From Mantis religiosa (taxonomy: Eukaryota > Arthropoda > Insecta > Mantodea > Mantidae), in contig CM060953.1 in NCBI GenBank assembly GCA_030765055.1, forward strand, positions 185,326,768-185,390,767: a stretch of 64,000 nt of DNA, in the 5' to 3' direction. Shown in pieces: positions 41,495 to 52,569 of the stretch. Within the stretch, counting starts at the first letter, position 1; every line of letters starts with the position of its first letter. The translations under genes were made by a program, and so were the position numbers. The notes under the pieces were generated by a model, which made no database searches, had not been told where the DNA came from, and was given only the letters and a program-made list of their open reading frames with translations.

Positions 41495-42055
41495 TTAATT
41501 CAGAAATGTAACAATATATAAACTTTCCATAAATTCACTAACAGAATAAAAACAGTGGTCTAGCAAGTATGCCAAAACTAACTTTTTAAATGCTGAAAAA
41601 TTGCAAGTGATTTTATTGGCTATAGGCAGTTTATTAAAAAAAGTGATTCCTAGGTTTATTACACTGTTTTGATGAGCTCTTGTGTTACTTCTATTCACAT
41701 GAATATCCATTCTCTGTCTCATATTATGGTTATGAACTGTGTCATTAAAGATACAGTGACCGTTTCCTTTCATTAAATTTGTCTTTGTAAATTTTAAAAT
41801 TTCAAAAATGAAAATACATGGGGAGGTAAGATTTTAAATTTTTTAAATAATGGTCTGCATGTAGATGTTGGTTTAACACCTCCAAGTATTCTTAGAATCC
41901 GTTTTTGCATTATGAAAATGATTTACAATGTGGTGAGTTACCCCATAATGTTATGCCATATTTCAAAATGGAGTGAGTACATGCAAAATACACACTTCTG
42001 AGAGTTTTTATGTTAACTATGTGTACCAGCTGTCCGAAATTATAACAAATTGTAC
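41495..42055 (-). pseudogene. Non-LTR retrotransposon RT C-terminal fragment
   Basis: Minus frames read LHSILKYGITLWGN, and then in 41495-41773 HNHNMRQRMDIHVNRSNTR, INLGITFFNKLPIANKI, FKKLVLAYLLDHCFYSVSEF. This is the usual thumb/C-terminal signature of many insect non-LTR RTs (Y...LWG, then HNH-TR--DIH, KLFNKLP). 5'-truncated and frameshifted. Confidence 0.65.
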
Positions 42056-42064
42056 TCAGTTTTT

Positions 42065-42290
42065 TAATTAGATGAGTCAATTGGAGAATTTAATGTCATG
42101 ACAGCAAATTGGCCATGGTAGCTCAACGGGTAAGAGTGACTGGATGGAAACCAGTAGATCCGTGGTTCACATCCCGACTGTGGCATTGAATTTTTCATGT
42201 CGACTCTATCAATCCAAAAATCTTAGCCTGCATACGGCTAGTGTGAAGAAATGATTAATTTCCATCAATTAACTTAAAAAAGTTTAAGAA
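42065..42290 (+). repeat. D repeat, plus-oriented copy
   Basis: GTCAATTGGAGAATTTAATG, the tRNA-like head TAGCTCAACGGGTAAGAGTG ... GTGGTTCACATCCC, then TTGAATTTTTCATG and CGGCTAGTGTGAAGAAATGA. Confidence 0.75.
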
Positions 42291-42369
42291 CCTTGTCTAA
42301 GAGCAAGTTGTTTTCAGACAGAAGAATGTTTACACTAGATGTATGCAAAAATTAACTTTGAATTCCTTT

Positions 42370-42755
42370 CAGCCACTTGGTCTTGACTGGACTATGCTAC
42401 AGAGGGGATTTAGCACGGACGTCCAAACTTGGTCTACTGTACCTATGCCCCTAAGACTGTCCTACTGGAGAAGGAAGTTTTAACAAGAGAATATCATCCT
42501 GCCATGCAACACTGAGACACATGCCGACAGTCTGCTCTGAAAGATACCACCAGATGAGAGATGATGTGGAATGATAATGGAGATGAAATGGAGGGATGGG
42601 AAATTCGGGGGATGTAATTAGCCTACCCAGCATTCGCTTGGCGACCCAGGAAATCCCCCGAAAAAACTCATGGGTCAGATAGGAATCAAACCCAGACCTC
42701 CGAAATGTGGGTCACAGATGAAACTGCCTGAGCCATCATTCTCGGCTTCAGCTAC
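42370..42755 (-). repeat. SINE family E, copy E2
   Basis: Head from the right: GATGGCTCAGGCAGTTTCAT and GGAGGTCTGGGTTTGATTCC. The body matches 13980-14565 (GGAAATTCGGGGGATGTAAT, GACTATGC...GAGGGGAT), with an internal deletion. Confidence 0.65.
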
Positions 42756-42764
42756 TTAATTTTA

Positions 42765-43254
42765 TTTATTTATTTATTTTCAGTTCTATAGTATACACAA
42801 AAACAGTGTTACATAGACCACATCAGTTTGTAATACAAAATAATTACAATACAAAATAACACTATACACATATAGACAATTGTTCTTAAGACCACATCAG
42901 TCATGTGATAAAGAATACAAGTTTATAAAATTAACCTAAATATTGATAATGTAAATCTATGCATACTATTATGTCAAAAACTCAACTATGCTTAAAATGT
43001 GATTAATTTCCATTATGGATAAGAAACTCATCTTCATTATAAAAACAATGGGTTAACAAATACATTTTGAGCTAATAAAATTATAAATAGAGGTATTTAT
43101 AAACAGTGGAGCTAAAGTATTTTTATAGTTCGAGAAGTGGTTTAAAAAGTTTTTACATTTAGAGCTCTTATTTAAAAGTATTTCTATCGATGACTTCAGT
43201 CTGTTTGGTAATATGTTGAAGTATTTTGATCCAGCAGAAATAATATTTTTAGTC
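42765..43254 (-). pseudogene. Non-LTR retrotransposon 3' fragment
   Basis: Minus frame: SAGSKYFNILPNRLKSSIEI, then KCKNFLNHF, resembling the GxKLYNxLPxxIK end of non-LTR RTs. The 3' part (42765-42790) ends in TTTA repeats. Short and 5'-truncated. Confidence 0.45.
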
Positions 43255-43735
43255 AAAGTATAAAATTGAAAGAAGTGTAGAGACAGTGAAGCACAACATA
43301 GCACAAAAGTGAATCGAGAAGATAATTGACACACTGCTTTACTCACACTGTTTTTTCACAGGATGTCTCATCATCAGCTGGAACTTGACTAGTGCAAATT
43401 GTAGTGGTTATCTCTTTCTCCGTATTGTCGATAGATGGCATGATGTACTTGTCAAAGATGTCTGGTGGTGGAGTTTCAAAATTCATGACTCTATGACGAT
43501 TTTTGTTAATGAAGAGTTTTTTCCAATATGGAAAGGTTTATGGGATGATTAACGTATTTTATTAAAGATTTTTCCAAGTTGATGTCACATCTAGTATTCA
43601 AAAAATGAAAAGATACTGCTGATTTTTCTGTTTCACCATTTTGAATGTTTCTTACATGTTCTTTAGTTCTGATGTCAATTATTTTTATTTCCAAACTGGC
43701 CCCTATATGATTGAAGAAAACAGTCATTTAGTCTG
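43255..43735 (-). mobile_element. PLE family 4, nuclease-end copy
   Basis: Minus frame 43506-43727: IDIRTKEHVRNIQNGETEKS, AVSFHFLNTRCDIN, LIKYVNHP, the C-terminal part of a GIY-YIG domain. Then NRHRVMNFETPPPDIF (around 43440-43510) and a 3' end with a decayed ribozyme motif near 43370. Confidence 0.7.
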
Positions 43736-43894
43736 CGAATGTGGTATTTGTGTATATCTTTATTTAGGCAAGGGGATACTGTTAAGTGTTTTTTCACATA
43801 CAAAATAACGTAATTTATGTATATGCCAAAGAGATTTTGAATTTCTTAAAGTATGGTCTGCAACTTAGCTAAAACTCTAATAGCCCTTACTAAT

Positions 43895-44176
43895 TTTTAG
43901 ATGAGTTGTATTTTTTACACATCTGCTTCACTTTCGTACCTATTTTGAGGACATGTTTCGCAAATCATCGTTTGTATCTTCGGCTCTTATGCGACTAAAG
44001 CTTGATCCAGTGGTGTGGGTAATTCTGGGGTTGCTGCTGCCATCTGTTGATTTAGTGATGAACTTAAATGTGGGATTCTCTTCTGGCGGGATTTCAAAGT
44101 TCATTAATTGGTTTTTATGTTTTTCTATGTATATTCTCTCCCATATGACGAGTTCACTATGTTTTTGTACGTATTT
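43895..44176 (-). mobile_element. PLE family 3, 3'-end copy
   Basis: Reverse of the sequence at 44380-44655, from the GIY-YIG end through the hammerhead-like motif. It joins its inverted partner at about 44176 to form a palindrome of about 280-bp arms with both 3' ends outward. Confidence 0.8.
43951..43990 (-). ncRNA. Decayed hammerhead-like motif
   Basis: GAG|CCGAAGA replaces CTGANGA and one side of helix II is mutated, but GAAAC-AT-GTC|CTC is intact. Expected to be inactive. Confidence 0.45.
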
Positions 44177-44660
44177 TAGAGGAAAAGTCAGGCATTTACA
44201 AGATTAAGTGTAAAAACTGTGAAAAAATTTACATAGGGAGGACAAAAAGAAACGTAGGCACTAGAAAGAAAGAACACTTCAGGCACTTAAGATACAAAAA
44301 TATTGATAAGTCCGCAATAGCAGCTCATTTCTGGTCTGAAAATCATGAAATTGAAGATAGCACAGAATTACTAAAATACGTACAAAAACATAGTGAACTC
44401 GTCATATGGGAGAGGATATACATAGAAAAACATAAAAACCAACTAATGAACTTTGAAATCCCGCCAGAAGAGAATCCCACATTTAAGTTCATCACTAAAT
44501 CAACAGATGGCAGCAGCAACCCCAGAATTACCCACACCACTGGATCAGGCTTTAGTCGCATAAGAGCCGTAGATGCAAACGATGATTTGCGAAACATGTC
44601 CTCAAAATAGGTACGAAAGTGAAGCAGATGTGTAATAAATACGACTCATCTAAAAATTAA
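44177..44660 (+). mobile_element. PLE family 3, GIY-YIG copy
   Basis: Plus frame from about 44190: GIYKIKCKNCEKIYIGRTKR, then KKEHFRHLRYKNIDKSAIAA, HFWSENHEIED, VIWERIYIEKHKNQLMNFEI, PPEENPTFKF, and stop after DDLRNMSSK. A complete GIY-YIG nuclease and C-terminal tail without the RT. It ends after GGTACGAAAGTGAAGCAGAT. Confidence 0.85.
44562..44606 (+). ncRNA. Decayed hammerhead-like motif overlapping coding end
   Basis: GAG|CCGTAGA, U, helix II GCAAA/TTTGC (perfect), GAAA (44591-44594), GTC|CTC. The core heptamer is mutated while the helices remain. It lies inside the last codons of the nuclease frame. Confidence 0.45.
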
Positions 44661-44663
44661 TAA

Positions 44664-44853
44664 TTATTTCGCTTCACTGTAGTGTTCCAATACAGTTAAA
44701 TCTCTAATAGTCCTCTTTTGGACTGAAAATAAGTGTACAAAAAGAGTCTTACCGGCAGAACCCCATAACATAGCCCCATATTCCAGATGTGAATGAAATA
44801 AAGAAACACATATATTTTCAGGATAGATAAGTGAAAAAAAGATGGGAAATAAA
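44664..44853 (-). pseudogene. Non-LTR RT fragment
   Basis: Minus frame: SLFHSHLEYGAMLWGSAGKT, then LFSVQKRTIRDLTVL. HSHLEYG--LWG is the usual post-palm motif of Jockey/CR1-like RTs. Only about 60 residues remain. Confidence 0.6.
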
Positions 44854-44984
44854 TAAAAATATATACTACAAGTATGGTGGTACTGTGTATTAAGGATACA
44901 GTGAGAAATATAGCAACAAATATAGTATTCTAGACGTAGATTGATATAGTAATCATTAAACATTTCTTTTAAAAGGTTACAAAC

Positions 44985-45133
44985 CTGAATTTTGCATAGG
45001 GATCACTATAACCATCTATATCCATTGGGAGGAGATTCTTGCCCTCTACCAGTACAATGGTAACCACAGAACTCCAAATCTGGCTCTTGAGTCGCCTGTT
45101 TACATCACATAGCTTTGTATTTCGCTGGAAGTA
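44985..45133 (-). CDS. Mctp: Mctp internal exon: start of second C2 domain
   Basis: Minus-strand exon of 149 bp bounded by a TTTCAG acceptor on the right (AG read from 45134-45135) and a GT donor on the left (44983-44984). It starts in phase 0 with Tyr-Phe-Gln and ends two bases into an Arg codon that the next exon completes. The peptide carries the first strand of a C2 domain (SSVVTIVLVEGKNLLPMD) and the Ca2+-loop motif DGYSDPYAKFR. Its acidic residues match type I C2 calcium-binding loop 1. By comparison with animal MCTPs this is C2B of the usual three C2 domains. MCTPs are ER and vesicle-membrane proteins acting in secretion and synaptic homeostasis (family knowledge). The exon joins 28013-28168 across a 16.8-kb transposon-filled intron. 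Confidence 0.9.
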
Positions 45134-45475
45134 CTGAAACAGAAATACAAATATATACATTAATATCTCAGTTTTGTACTTGCAATTTGTAAGAGAAAAA
45201 TATAATAAAATAAAGTAATTAATTTTAATTTGACTGCAATAATTTCTTTGAAGTAGGTATGTGTTAAATTAAGATGTCTAAGAATGTTGTCATATATGTT
45301 TAAAGCTACTACATATGTATTCACATAACCTAAAAAATATATTTTAACTGTTAAATTCATCTTCACTGTTAGCAATCTGAGTACCTGTATTATGTGAAAT
45401 ATGTACTTGTTGTTCTAAGTGTATATGTGAATTAGTAAGCCATAGTAGAGCTGTTTAATGCCCATTCTTACTATT

Positions 45476-46655
45476 CAGGGTGTTTCAAAACGACACCGAA
45501 CGGACATATAGAAGTAGTTGCTCAGCTTCTATGTGACACATATAGATAGTTTTACCGCCAATAGAGCTGCATAAAAAATGCTCCAGAGTGAGTGTGGATT
45601 AGACAGTGACAGGAACAACGATGCGTGCCTCATGCTGTCAGAGTTCGCAGGTATACATAGGTCACACGCTGTGCCACATGCTGCAACTGTTTGTAAACAT
45701 ACCAGCTTACTCCGCAGTAGCTTGCTACTATTAAGAATTTCTTTGGCTTATGAAACCGCAATAAAGACGCTATTGGTTAATTATTGCTTATGAGTGTTCC
45801 AAAATTCCATTATAGCAGTCCATGATGGCATATTACCTGATGGACATATGCAACTTATACCTTTTAGAGGGAAGTTAATGTTAGGTTGAGGATGGAAGCA
45901 TTAAATGATAAACAGAACAAAAAACAACATCAAAGAATTGTAGATAAATTAACCAAAACTAAATGTCTTATGCAACGAGATGAGAATTTTATTTCACGTG
46001 TTAGATAATACTAAATAAAGCATTTGTAACTGAAAAGGAAGCTGTTGATATTGATAGTAAGTGGTTGAAAGTACTGTACAATTAAGATCACAACAAAATG
46101 CTCTGAAGTTAAACAAATAAGTATTATCATTGATGTAGCTGTTTTTACAATTCATATTTTTAATGAAACTAAATTAATCATGCATTCATTGAACTCCCTT
46201 CAGCTCTTCCATACATCAAAACCATATCCGTCATTTCGGCGTTCGTATAGCGCTCCATATTACTTGGATTTGCTATCTAAGTATGCACAAAATCCTCCTT
46301 GTTACAACGGAATGTGTAGTTTTACACTGAAGAGCAACCTTGCAACTGCCCGAGTTATTAGTCAACTTTTGCAAAAATAACTGCTCTTTGCCCCATTACC
46401 TGAAAGGTAGGCTACGGTCACTGATAAAGAGCAAGGAGTAATGTTTTTGTTTTCGTGATGGTGCGTCCCAATAACAACTTTTGAGGTTTGCACACCAGTG
46501 GTTCCTGTGCTGCCTAATCACAAAATAATGTAATATTTAATGCTGCATAAAATTATACCTAACAGAACTTCGAAGCTGCAACACGAAATTCAGAGTAGTT
46601 AAGTTATAAACTGCACAATGGTTATAATTGTTCGGTGTCGTTTTGAAACATCCTG
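45476..46655 (-). mobile_element. Non-autonomous DUF4817-type DNA element
   Basis: Inverted ends CAGGGTGTTTCAAAACGACA and the reverse of CAGGATGTTTCAAAACGACA. Minus strand at 46258 starts MERYTNAEMTDMVLMYGRAE (approximate reading), as at 23971 in the sister copy. The interior has no long frame. At 46436 it has AGTAATGTTT, the unoccupied version of the PLE insertion site at 21891/23784. Confidence 0.75.
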
Positions 46656-46904
46656 TATATGACAGTGATGATACATGAAATTTGTTAAGGAAACGTTTGA
46701 GGCCTAAGTTTAGAACACCTCTCTGGCATTTAATGGTTATGAAGAGTGAGGAAAACCTGAAGAAAGCTTTACAAATGAGGATATTGCTGGTGGAACTTGA
46801 ATCGTGGACCTCTTTAATAACCTTGATTGCTCATGTCAGTCAATATGTCTATGAGCAGTATTGCCAAGTTATTCATTATTACTGAATTTACCTATGATAT
46901 TCAT

Positions 46905-47715
46905 TTAAACAGTAAGGACTATGATACAATGAAGCAAAAATCATCATTCACATCGTTGGCTCTTATGCGACTAAAGTTTGATCCAGTGGTGTGGGTAGTT
47001 CTGGAGTTGCTGCTGCCATCTGTTGATTTTGTGATGAATTTAAATGTAGGGTTGTTTTCTGGAGGGATTTTGAAGTTCATTAGTTGGTTTTTATGTTTTT
47101 CTATGTATATTCTCTCCCATATGACGAGTTCACTATGTTTTTGTACGTATTTTAATAATTTGGTGCTATCTTGAATTAATGATTATCAGACCAGAAATGA
47201 GCTGCAATTGCAGACATCCATATTTTTGTATCATAAGTGCCTAAAATGTTCTTTCTTTCTAGTGCCTATGTTTCTTTTTGTCCTCCTTATTTAGCTTGTT
47301 TCACATTCTTTACACTTAATCTTGTAAATGCCTGACTTTTCTTCTGGTTTTATCTTATCAGTATTATTACTGTTAAGTGGTTTTTAATGTTGTATTTGTT
47401 TTTTTGTGCCAATGCAATATTGTATTTCTTGAATATTTTTTGGAACTTTCTTTTTGGCTCAGGGGTGGTAAGTAAATGTAGCAAATCTAACTTCTTGTTT
47501 CACTGGTGAAAGAGCTGTGATCTGTTTTAATCTTTTATGAAGTTTGAATGATTTTATTTTTGTATCTACAACGTTTTTTCCATATCCATTTTAATTGCAG
47601 TTTTTCAGATTTGATGGTATTCTTTTTGATATTCTTGCTGGCTTAGGGATAGGTTTACTAATCTGTGTGTGAGACTGTTGATGGTGGCATGTTTGTATGG
47701 AATTGGAACATATGC
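46905..47715 (-). mobile_element. PLE family 3, decayed copy
   Basis: Minus-strand pieces: RLVNLSLSQQEYQKEY, SAIAAHFWSDNH, VIWERIYIEKHKNQLMNFKI, PPENNPTFKF. Many stops and frameshifts. Its right end touches 47716, where a plus-oriented 3' end begins. Confidence 0.75.
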
Positions 47716-47764
47716 ATTCAAGCTAATGATGCGAACGATAGTTCATGAAACATGTCCTCAATAT
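47716..47764 (+). ncRNA. Hammerhead-ribozyme-like motif (core variant)
   Basis: AAG|CTAATGA (47723-47729; G5 changed to A), helix II GCGAAC/GTTCAT, GAAA (47747-47750), GTC|CTC. The core change probably weakens it. Confidence 0.5.
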
Positions 47765-47855
47765 AGGTATGTAAGTGAAGCTGATGTGTAATAAATACAA
47801 CTCATCTATAATTTAATAATTGTTTCACTTCACTGTGGTGTTCCAATACAGTTAT
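47716..47855 (+). mobile_element. PLE family 3, 3'-end copy
   Basis: Hammerhead-like motif, then GGTATGTAAGTGAAGCTGAT and CACTTCACTGTGGTGTTCCA, as at 44610-44700. Confidence 0.7.
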
Positions 47856-48110
47856 ATCTCGATATCGCGTAATGAATTTTGAAATACTGGCAGTATTTTC
47901 TGTTTTTAAGTTTATTTTATTTTCAGATTTTGGTAGTACTGGCAAAACATAGTGACCTCTAGAGATTATAACGTTAACAACGAGTTTGTTTGAGCTGACG
48001 ATGTGAATGAATATTCACGAAATCGTGATCTTCATCAATTAATAAGAGAATTTTCATCATTTTCTTTAAAGATAAATGAAGCTATATGTTTATTATATTT
48101 GTATAGTAAT
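47856..48110 (+). mobile_element. PLE family 1, 3'-end copy
   Basis: TAATGAATTTTGAAATACTGGC, then the 3' part with a ribozyme motif and TCTTTAAAGATAAATGAAGC, as at 6130-6370. It joins the next PLE at about 48110. Confidence 0.7.
47988..48038 (+). ncRNA. Hammerhead-ribozyme-like motif
   Basis: GAG|CTGACGA (47995-48001; N7 = C, allowed), helix II GTGAAT/ATTCAC (perfect 6 bp), GAAA (48019-48022), ATC ending 48030, then TTC (pairs with GAG using one wobble). Confidence 0.62.
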
Positions 48111-48976
48111 AAACAGATGCGCCCTATCATTAATAACATAAACACACCCTGCTACAAACTATCCAAATGGCTAAACAAAGAATTTAAGAAACTACCAAAA
48201 TCTGAAAGACGCAGTATTAAAAATTTGTTGGAATTCATCAACAAAACTAAAAGTCTACAATTTTCCCCCACCGACCGAATAGTATCTTTTGATGTAATCT
48301 CTTTGTTCCCAAGTGTGTCAAGAGAAACTCATGGAGTACATGCAAACATGGCTTCAGTCCCTACAGTTAGACCAAAACTTCATAGAGGAATACCTTCACT
48401 TAACAAATATTTGCAATGAACAGTCCTTTTTTACATTTAATAACAAATTTTTCAAATCAAAACCAGGACTTTCTATGGGCAATCCATTGTCCCCATTTTT
48501 GGCAGACCTCTTCATGAGCTTTTCGGAAACCCATATCACAAAGGCATTTCCACTAATTTTCAAACATTGGCATTGATATCTGGATGACATATGGGCAATA
48601 GTAAACGAGAAACAAGTGGATGATGCATTAAAACTACTTAATTTACAAAATCCTGCAAAAAATTTTCCATAGAAAAAGAGACAAACAATGAAATCCCTTT
48701 CTTAGATTTGAAACTTACCAGAAAACATAAAAAACTTGAATTTGGCATACATAGGAAGGAAACACACACAGAAAATTTCATAAAATCAGATGGATATAAC
48801 CCAAGACAACTCAAGCATGCTGTTATCAACAGTTTAACTTACAGGCTGGTTAATGTACCTTTAAACAAGATGGAATATATCAAAGAGTACAATAATGTAA
48901 TTCACATTGCAGAATACAATGGATTCAGTGCTGAATTGGTCAAAAAGAAAATTGATAAGTTCAAAAGACAACAAAG

Positions 48977-49552
48977 ATGCAAACAAGAACTATTCTTTCC
49001 CCAATGAGCAATGAAACTTCATACAGAAAATTTACATATCATCCCAGAGCTACACACCTTTTCCAAAAAGTCTTCAAAGAGCACAATATTACTTTGGTCC
49101 CACAGAACAAAATTAGTGTACAACACCTTTTGAAATCACATAATACAAAAGAGATACCCACAGACAAAAAATCAGGTGTGTATTGGATAAACTGCAAAGG
49201 CTGTGACAACTTTTACATTGGAAAAACTAAAAGGAACTTGAACATTAGGCTTAAAGACCATTTTAGAAACATCAAGAACAATGAAATAGATAAATCGGCA
49301 GTAGCGTACCATTTTTGGAAGGAGAATCATGATATAGAACGAGAAATTCACTTATTAAAAGGTGTCCAAAGTCCAGCTGCATTAACCATGTGGGAAAAAA
49401 TCTTCATAAAGAAATATGAAAGAAAATTGTTTAATTTCGACACTACCTTTGAAGAAAACCCAAAATTCAAGTTCATTAAGATATCGACAGAGACGCACCT
49501 ATCGCCTCCAATGAGTTCACCAAACCAACGCCCATTAGTCGACAACAGCTGA
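48977..49552 (+). pseudogene. PLE GIY-YIG nuclease frame
   Basis: 191-codon open part of the element at 48111-49690. A short spacer with SYRKFTYHPRATHLFQKVF, then the nuclease: GVYWINCKGC, FYIGKTKRNLNIRLKDHFRN, KSAVAYHFWKENHDIE, MWEKIFIKKYERKLFNFD. The C-terminal tail contains the first strand of the ribozyme motif. Confidence 0.85.
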
Positions 49553-49588
49553 TGATGTTAGGAAGATCCTAATGAAACGTGTTCTAGG
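49543..49588 (+). ncRNA. Hammerhead-ribozyme-like motif
   Basis: CAG|CTGATGA (49549-49555), helix II GTTAGGA/TCCTAAT, GAAA (49574-49577), C-GT-G helix III, GTT ending 49583, then CTA. Sister of the motif at 21213, which has C instead of T closing helix II. Confidence 0.62.
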
Positions 49589-50298
49589 TAAATACCAGCA
49601 ATAAATGGAGCATTGAGTATTAGTTCAACTCAAAATTATATCAATTTTGTGCTTCATTGTATCATAGTCCTTACACATTGGAAACAGTTTCTGTTCCTTA
49701 ATGTATATAGATTTTTCCGGTAGCTTCTATACTAAATAACTTTTAAATGTTAAACATAATAGCTTACCTAGAAATGGCAATTGAAGCATTTTATAGTAAA
49801 TTTTCAAACATCTTTAGGTATTCAGAATCAAGGTCCTGGTTAATGAATATAACAAATACATGGATGTTGTGTGATAGAATTAGAAGGAAGCACTATGTGA
49901 CTGCTCCATTCCCTTCCCCCCTCCGGCCAGTAAATATACAACTTTAGTATTAAATATGCATTGAGTACTGTAAAGATTTAAAATACTAATGGAATTCCAG
50001 AACTCTTATATCATATAAATATTCTAAAGCCTAATGTGTTTGTATGTTATTTCTCTAATGTGCCAAGTGCTTAATAAATGTTTTGTATGAAAATAAGTCA
50101 TTATGAGTTGAAGGCATTCAGAATATGGTGACCACCTCAAAAGATCAAGAGGCGAAGGACACTTTAGGACTTTTAGGCATGGTTAAAAGTTATAATTTTA
50201 AGGTCCCTCTTCTTTGAACAGTTATACATTTGCTGTTATAAATTTCCTATCTGTTTAGAAAATATCAAAGAGAACATTTTATAATAAAGAATTCATAT

Positions 50299-50823
50299 TG
50301 TCGCCAGCAACAGGCATTAAAGTTTTGGCGCAAATAGATAATAGATGGTGGATAGTGTTTTAGGGTAATAAAGAGCTTGCATAAGCAGTTAACGATAGCA
50401 CGGCTAGTGTTCACAAAGAGCCGGCAAATAAAGATAGCTAAGATAAAGGACTTGCTGGTACAGATAGGATTTCACGTTTGGAAGGTTCTAGTGATATCTC
50501 GATTGACAGAGAATAGTTGTTTTTCTTATTTGCTCGAGAAGTCTCTCGAATTATGAATGAGATATATAAGTGATTGTGACACGCCAGCAGACAGTTGTAA
50601 AACAGCGAGAGGTAAGCAGAGAACAGCTGAGAGTGTTGTTGTAATGAGAGCTGATGTTGTAAACTGAACGCTGTTTGTTATTGTCATCGACCTTGGAAGA
50701 TTGTGTTGTATATGTGATGTAATGTTGTTACATGAGAATTGAACGGTGTATTGCTACGGAAATGAAGAACATTTAGAGTTTCAGTAAATTGGACTTTTAG
50801 TTCTACGAACCCACAAAGTCACA
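50299..50823 (+). mobile_element. Solo LTR 2
   Basis: Starts TGTCGCC, has GATATATAAGTG near 50561-50572 as a TATA-like box, and ends CCCACAAAGTCACA. The 4-bp duplication ATAT lies at 50295-50298 and 50824-50827. Same family ends as the LTRs at 13166 and 37879. Confidence 0.9.
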
Positions 50824-50829
50824 ATATTA

Positions 50830-52569
50830 AGAATGAAAAATGATTAGCTTTAAATTCATTAATTTATTTCTGAAAGCACACCTTATTTTTACATAGTATG
50901 CTTTGTGTACACCAACATTTTCTCATTTTAGAGTAATTTCTGAACCTATTTTCACAAAATTACAATTTACAAGATTAGTATCTAAGCCATTAAGAGAAAA
51001 TGATAACTTAGATCATGCTATCCATTAACTAAATCCAGATATTAACTTGACTTAAGAAATATATTTAAGAATATTAAGGAAGAAACATATTCGCATTGGA
51101 CAAAATAAAAGGTCTTAAAATGCAAGACCATTATGAAAAATTTTGATGTGTTATATTTACATGACTTTTTCTACACCCTTTTGTATAATAGTAAGTATAC
51201 AAACTATTCTCATGAAAAGGTAGTCAGACTGAAAAATTCACAACATGCCGTCATGACATTAAATTCTCCAACTGACTCGTATGTTTCCCGGTAGACCACT
51301 AGCGGTTCTCATATAAAATGAGATACATACCTTTTGCGGCGACTTATTAGGCTGTAAATACTAGTCGTGTGTAGGCTAAGGTTTGCATAAGTAGAGTCAC
51401 ATAGAAAAATTCAGCATTGGTGTGGAAGAATGATTAATTTCATTCAATTAAATGCAGTTTAATTATGAAGCCTGGGACTTAGGTATTTATTATTACATAC
51501 ACCAATGTATTTATTCAATTTTTCATTTGTGAGTTATGCTGTTCAGGGGCCTCAAAAATATATTTCTGTTGAAATGCTATATCAAATTTTTGGGTGGAAT
51601 ACTTGCTAAGTACAGCAGGTAGTGAAAGTAAAAATTTTATGTAGGTGGTCACCTTATTCAGAATGAGTAACTACATGTTTGGAATCAATAGAGGGTACAA
51701 TAAAGTCAAATAGTGGCAGAACATCTACTATACAATTTGTCCATTTTTTTACTGGAACTTAAACATTTTATATTTGTTAGTAAATGTAATATTGCAACAT
51801 TTATCAGTATTCAGATAATCTTCATGCTAATTTCTGTGCAAACAGAAAATTTATTTAAGTTTAATGCAATCCTTTGTGTTTTAATAATAGTGCTAAGAAA
51901 GTTAATAATAAATCGTATATACTTAAGACTTTTTATTTTTTCCCCACTTTGAAACCAATTGAAAGTTTCTTTTTACAGCATTTAGGCATATCTTAAATCA
52001 AATTTGGTACTAATAAAAATATATATACTAATTTGTTAATTTTTTAATACTATTTATAGATTCTGTCTCAAAACCTTATTGAATAAAATAGAAGGACCAA
52101 TGGTGAAGTGTGGTATGACATTTAGGGAAGCAGCTCCTGTATGTCTGCAACTAGACTTGGGTTTAAAACTTGTTGCTTGAATACAGGTGGCACTTCCATA
52201 AACGCCATACCATACTCCGATCCTGGGAAGGACATTATAACAAAATAAATTTTCTGGCAGTTTGAGCTAAACACATTTTCTACCAGGTGAAAATATAACA
52301 ACTTAGAAGCAATCCAAGTTTACATGGTGTGTGTATGTTTATAATATATATTCAAATACTTTCATGTTTAAACTATGTGCTTTAACTGTACGAAAGCAAT
52401 ATGTTCTTGGTTAGATTCATCTTGAAAGTGCAACAAAGACAAACTACGTTTACCTATACCAGAAGTTTTGACCCATAACATGGAGAGTTTAGCAGCGATC
52501 AAGCAGCTAATCTATTAATGTAAGATAGGGATAGTAAAAGATAAACAAAACCATAACATCAACGTTCCT
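50830..52569. other. Mostly unique sequence
   Basis: AT-rich and without recognisable genes, apart from the decayed D repeat at 51225. Confidence 0.55.
51225..51505 (-). repeat. D repeat, decayed copy
   Basis: CAACATGCCGTCATGACATT, AACTGACTCGTATGTTTCCC, GGTAGACCACTAGCGG, then an inverted start TGTAGGCTAAGGTTTGC and ATGATTAATTTCATTCAATT. The tRNA-like head is deleted. Confidence 0.6.

Larger units (their letters stand above)
48111..49690 (+). mobile_element. PLE family 2, long decayed copy
   Basis: RT and nuclease in pieces: MRPIINNINTPCYKLSKW; IVSFDVISLFPSV (motif A); frameshift near 48315; LSMGNPLSPFLADLFM (motif B); a stop at 48575 directly before YLDDIWAI (motif C); frameshift near 48655; EFGIHRKETHTENFIKSDGY; frameshift or stop near 49000; KFTYHPRATHLFQK; GIY-YIG SGVYWINCKGCDNFYIGKTK (about 49173-49232). 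The 3' end has a ribozyme motif and stops near 49690. It carries at least four disabling changes. Confidence 0.88.
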
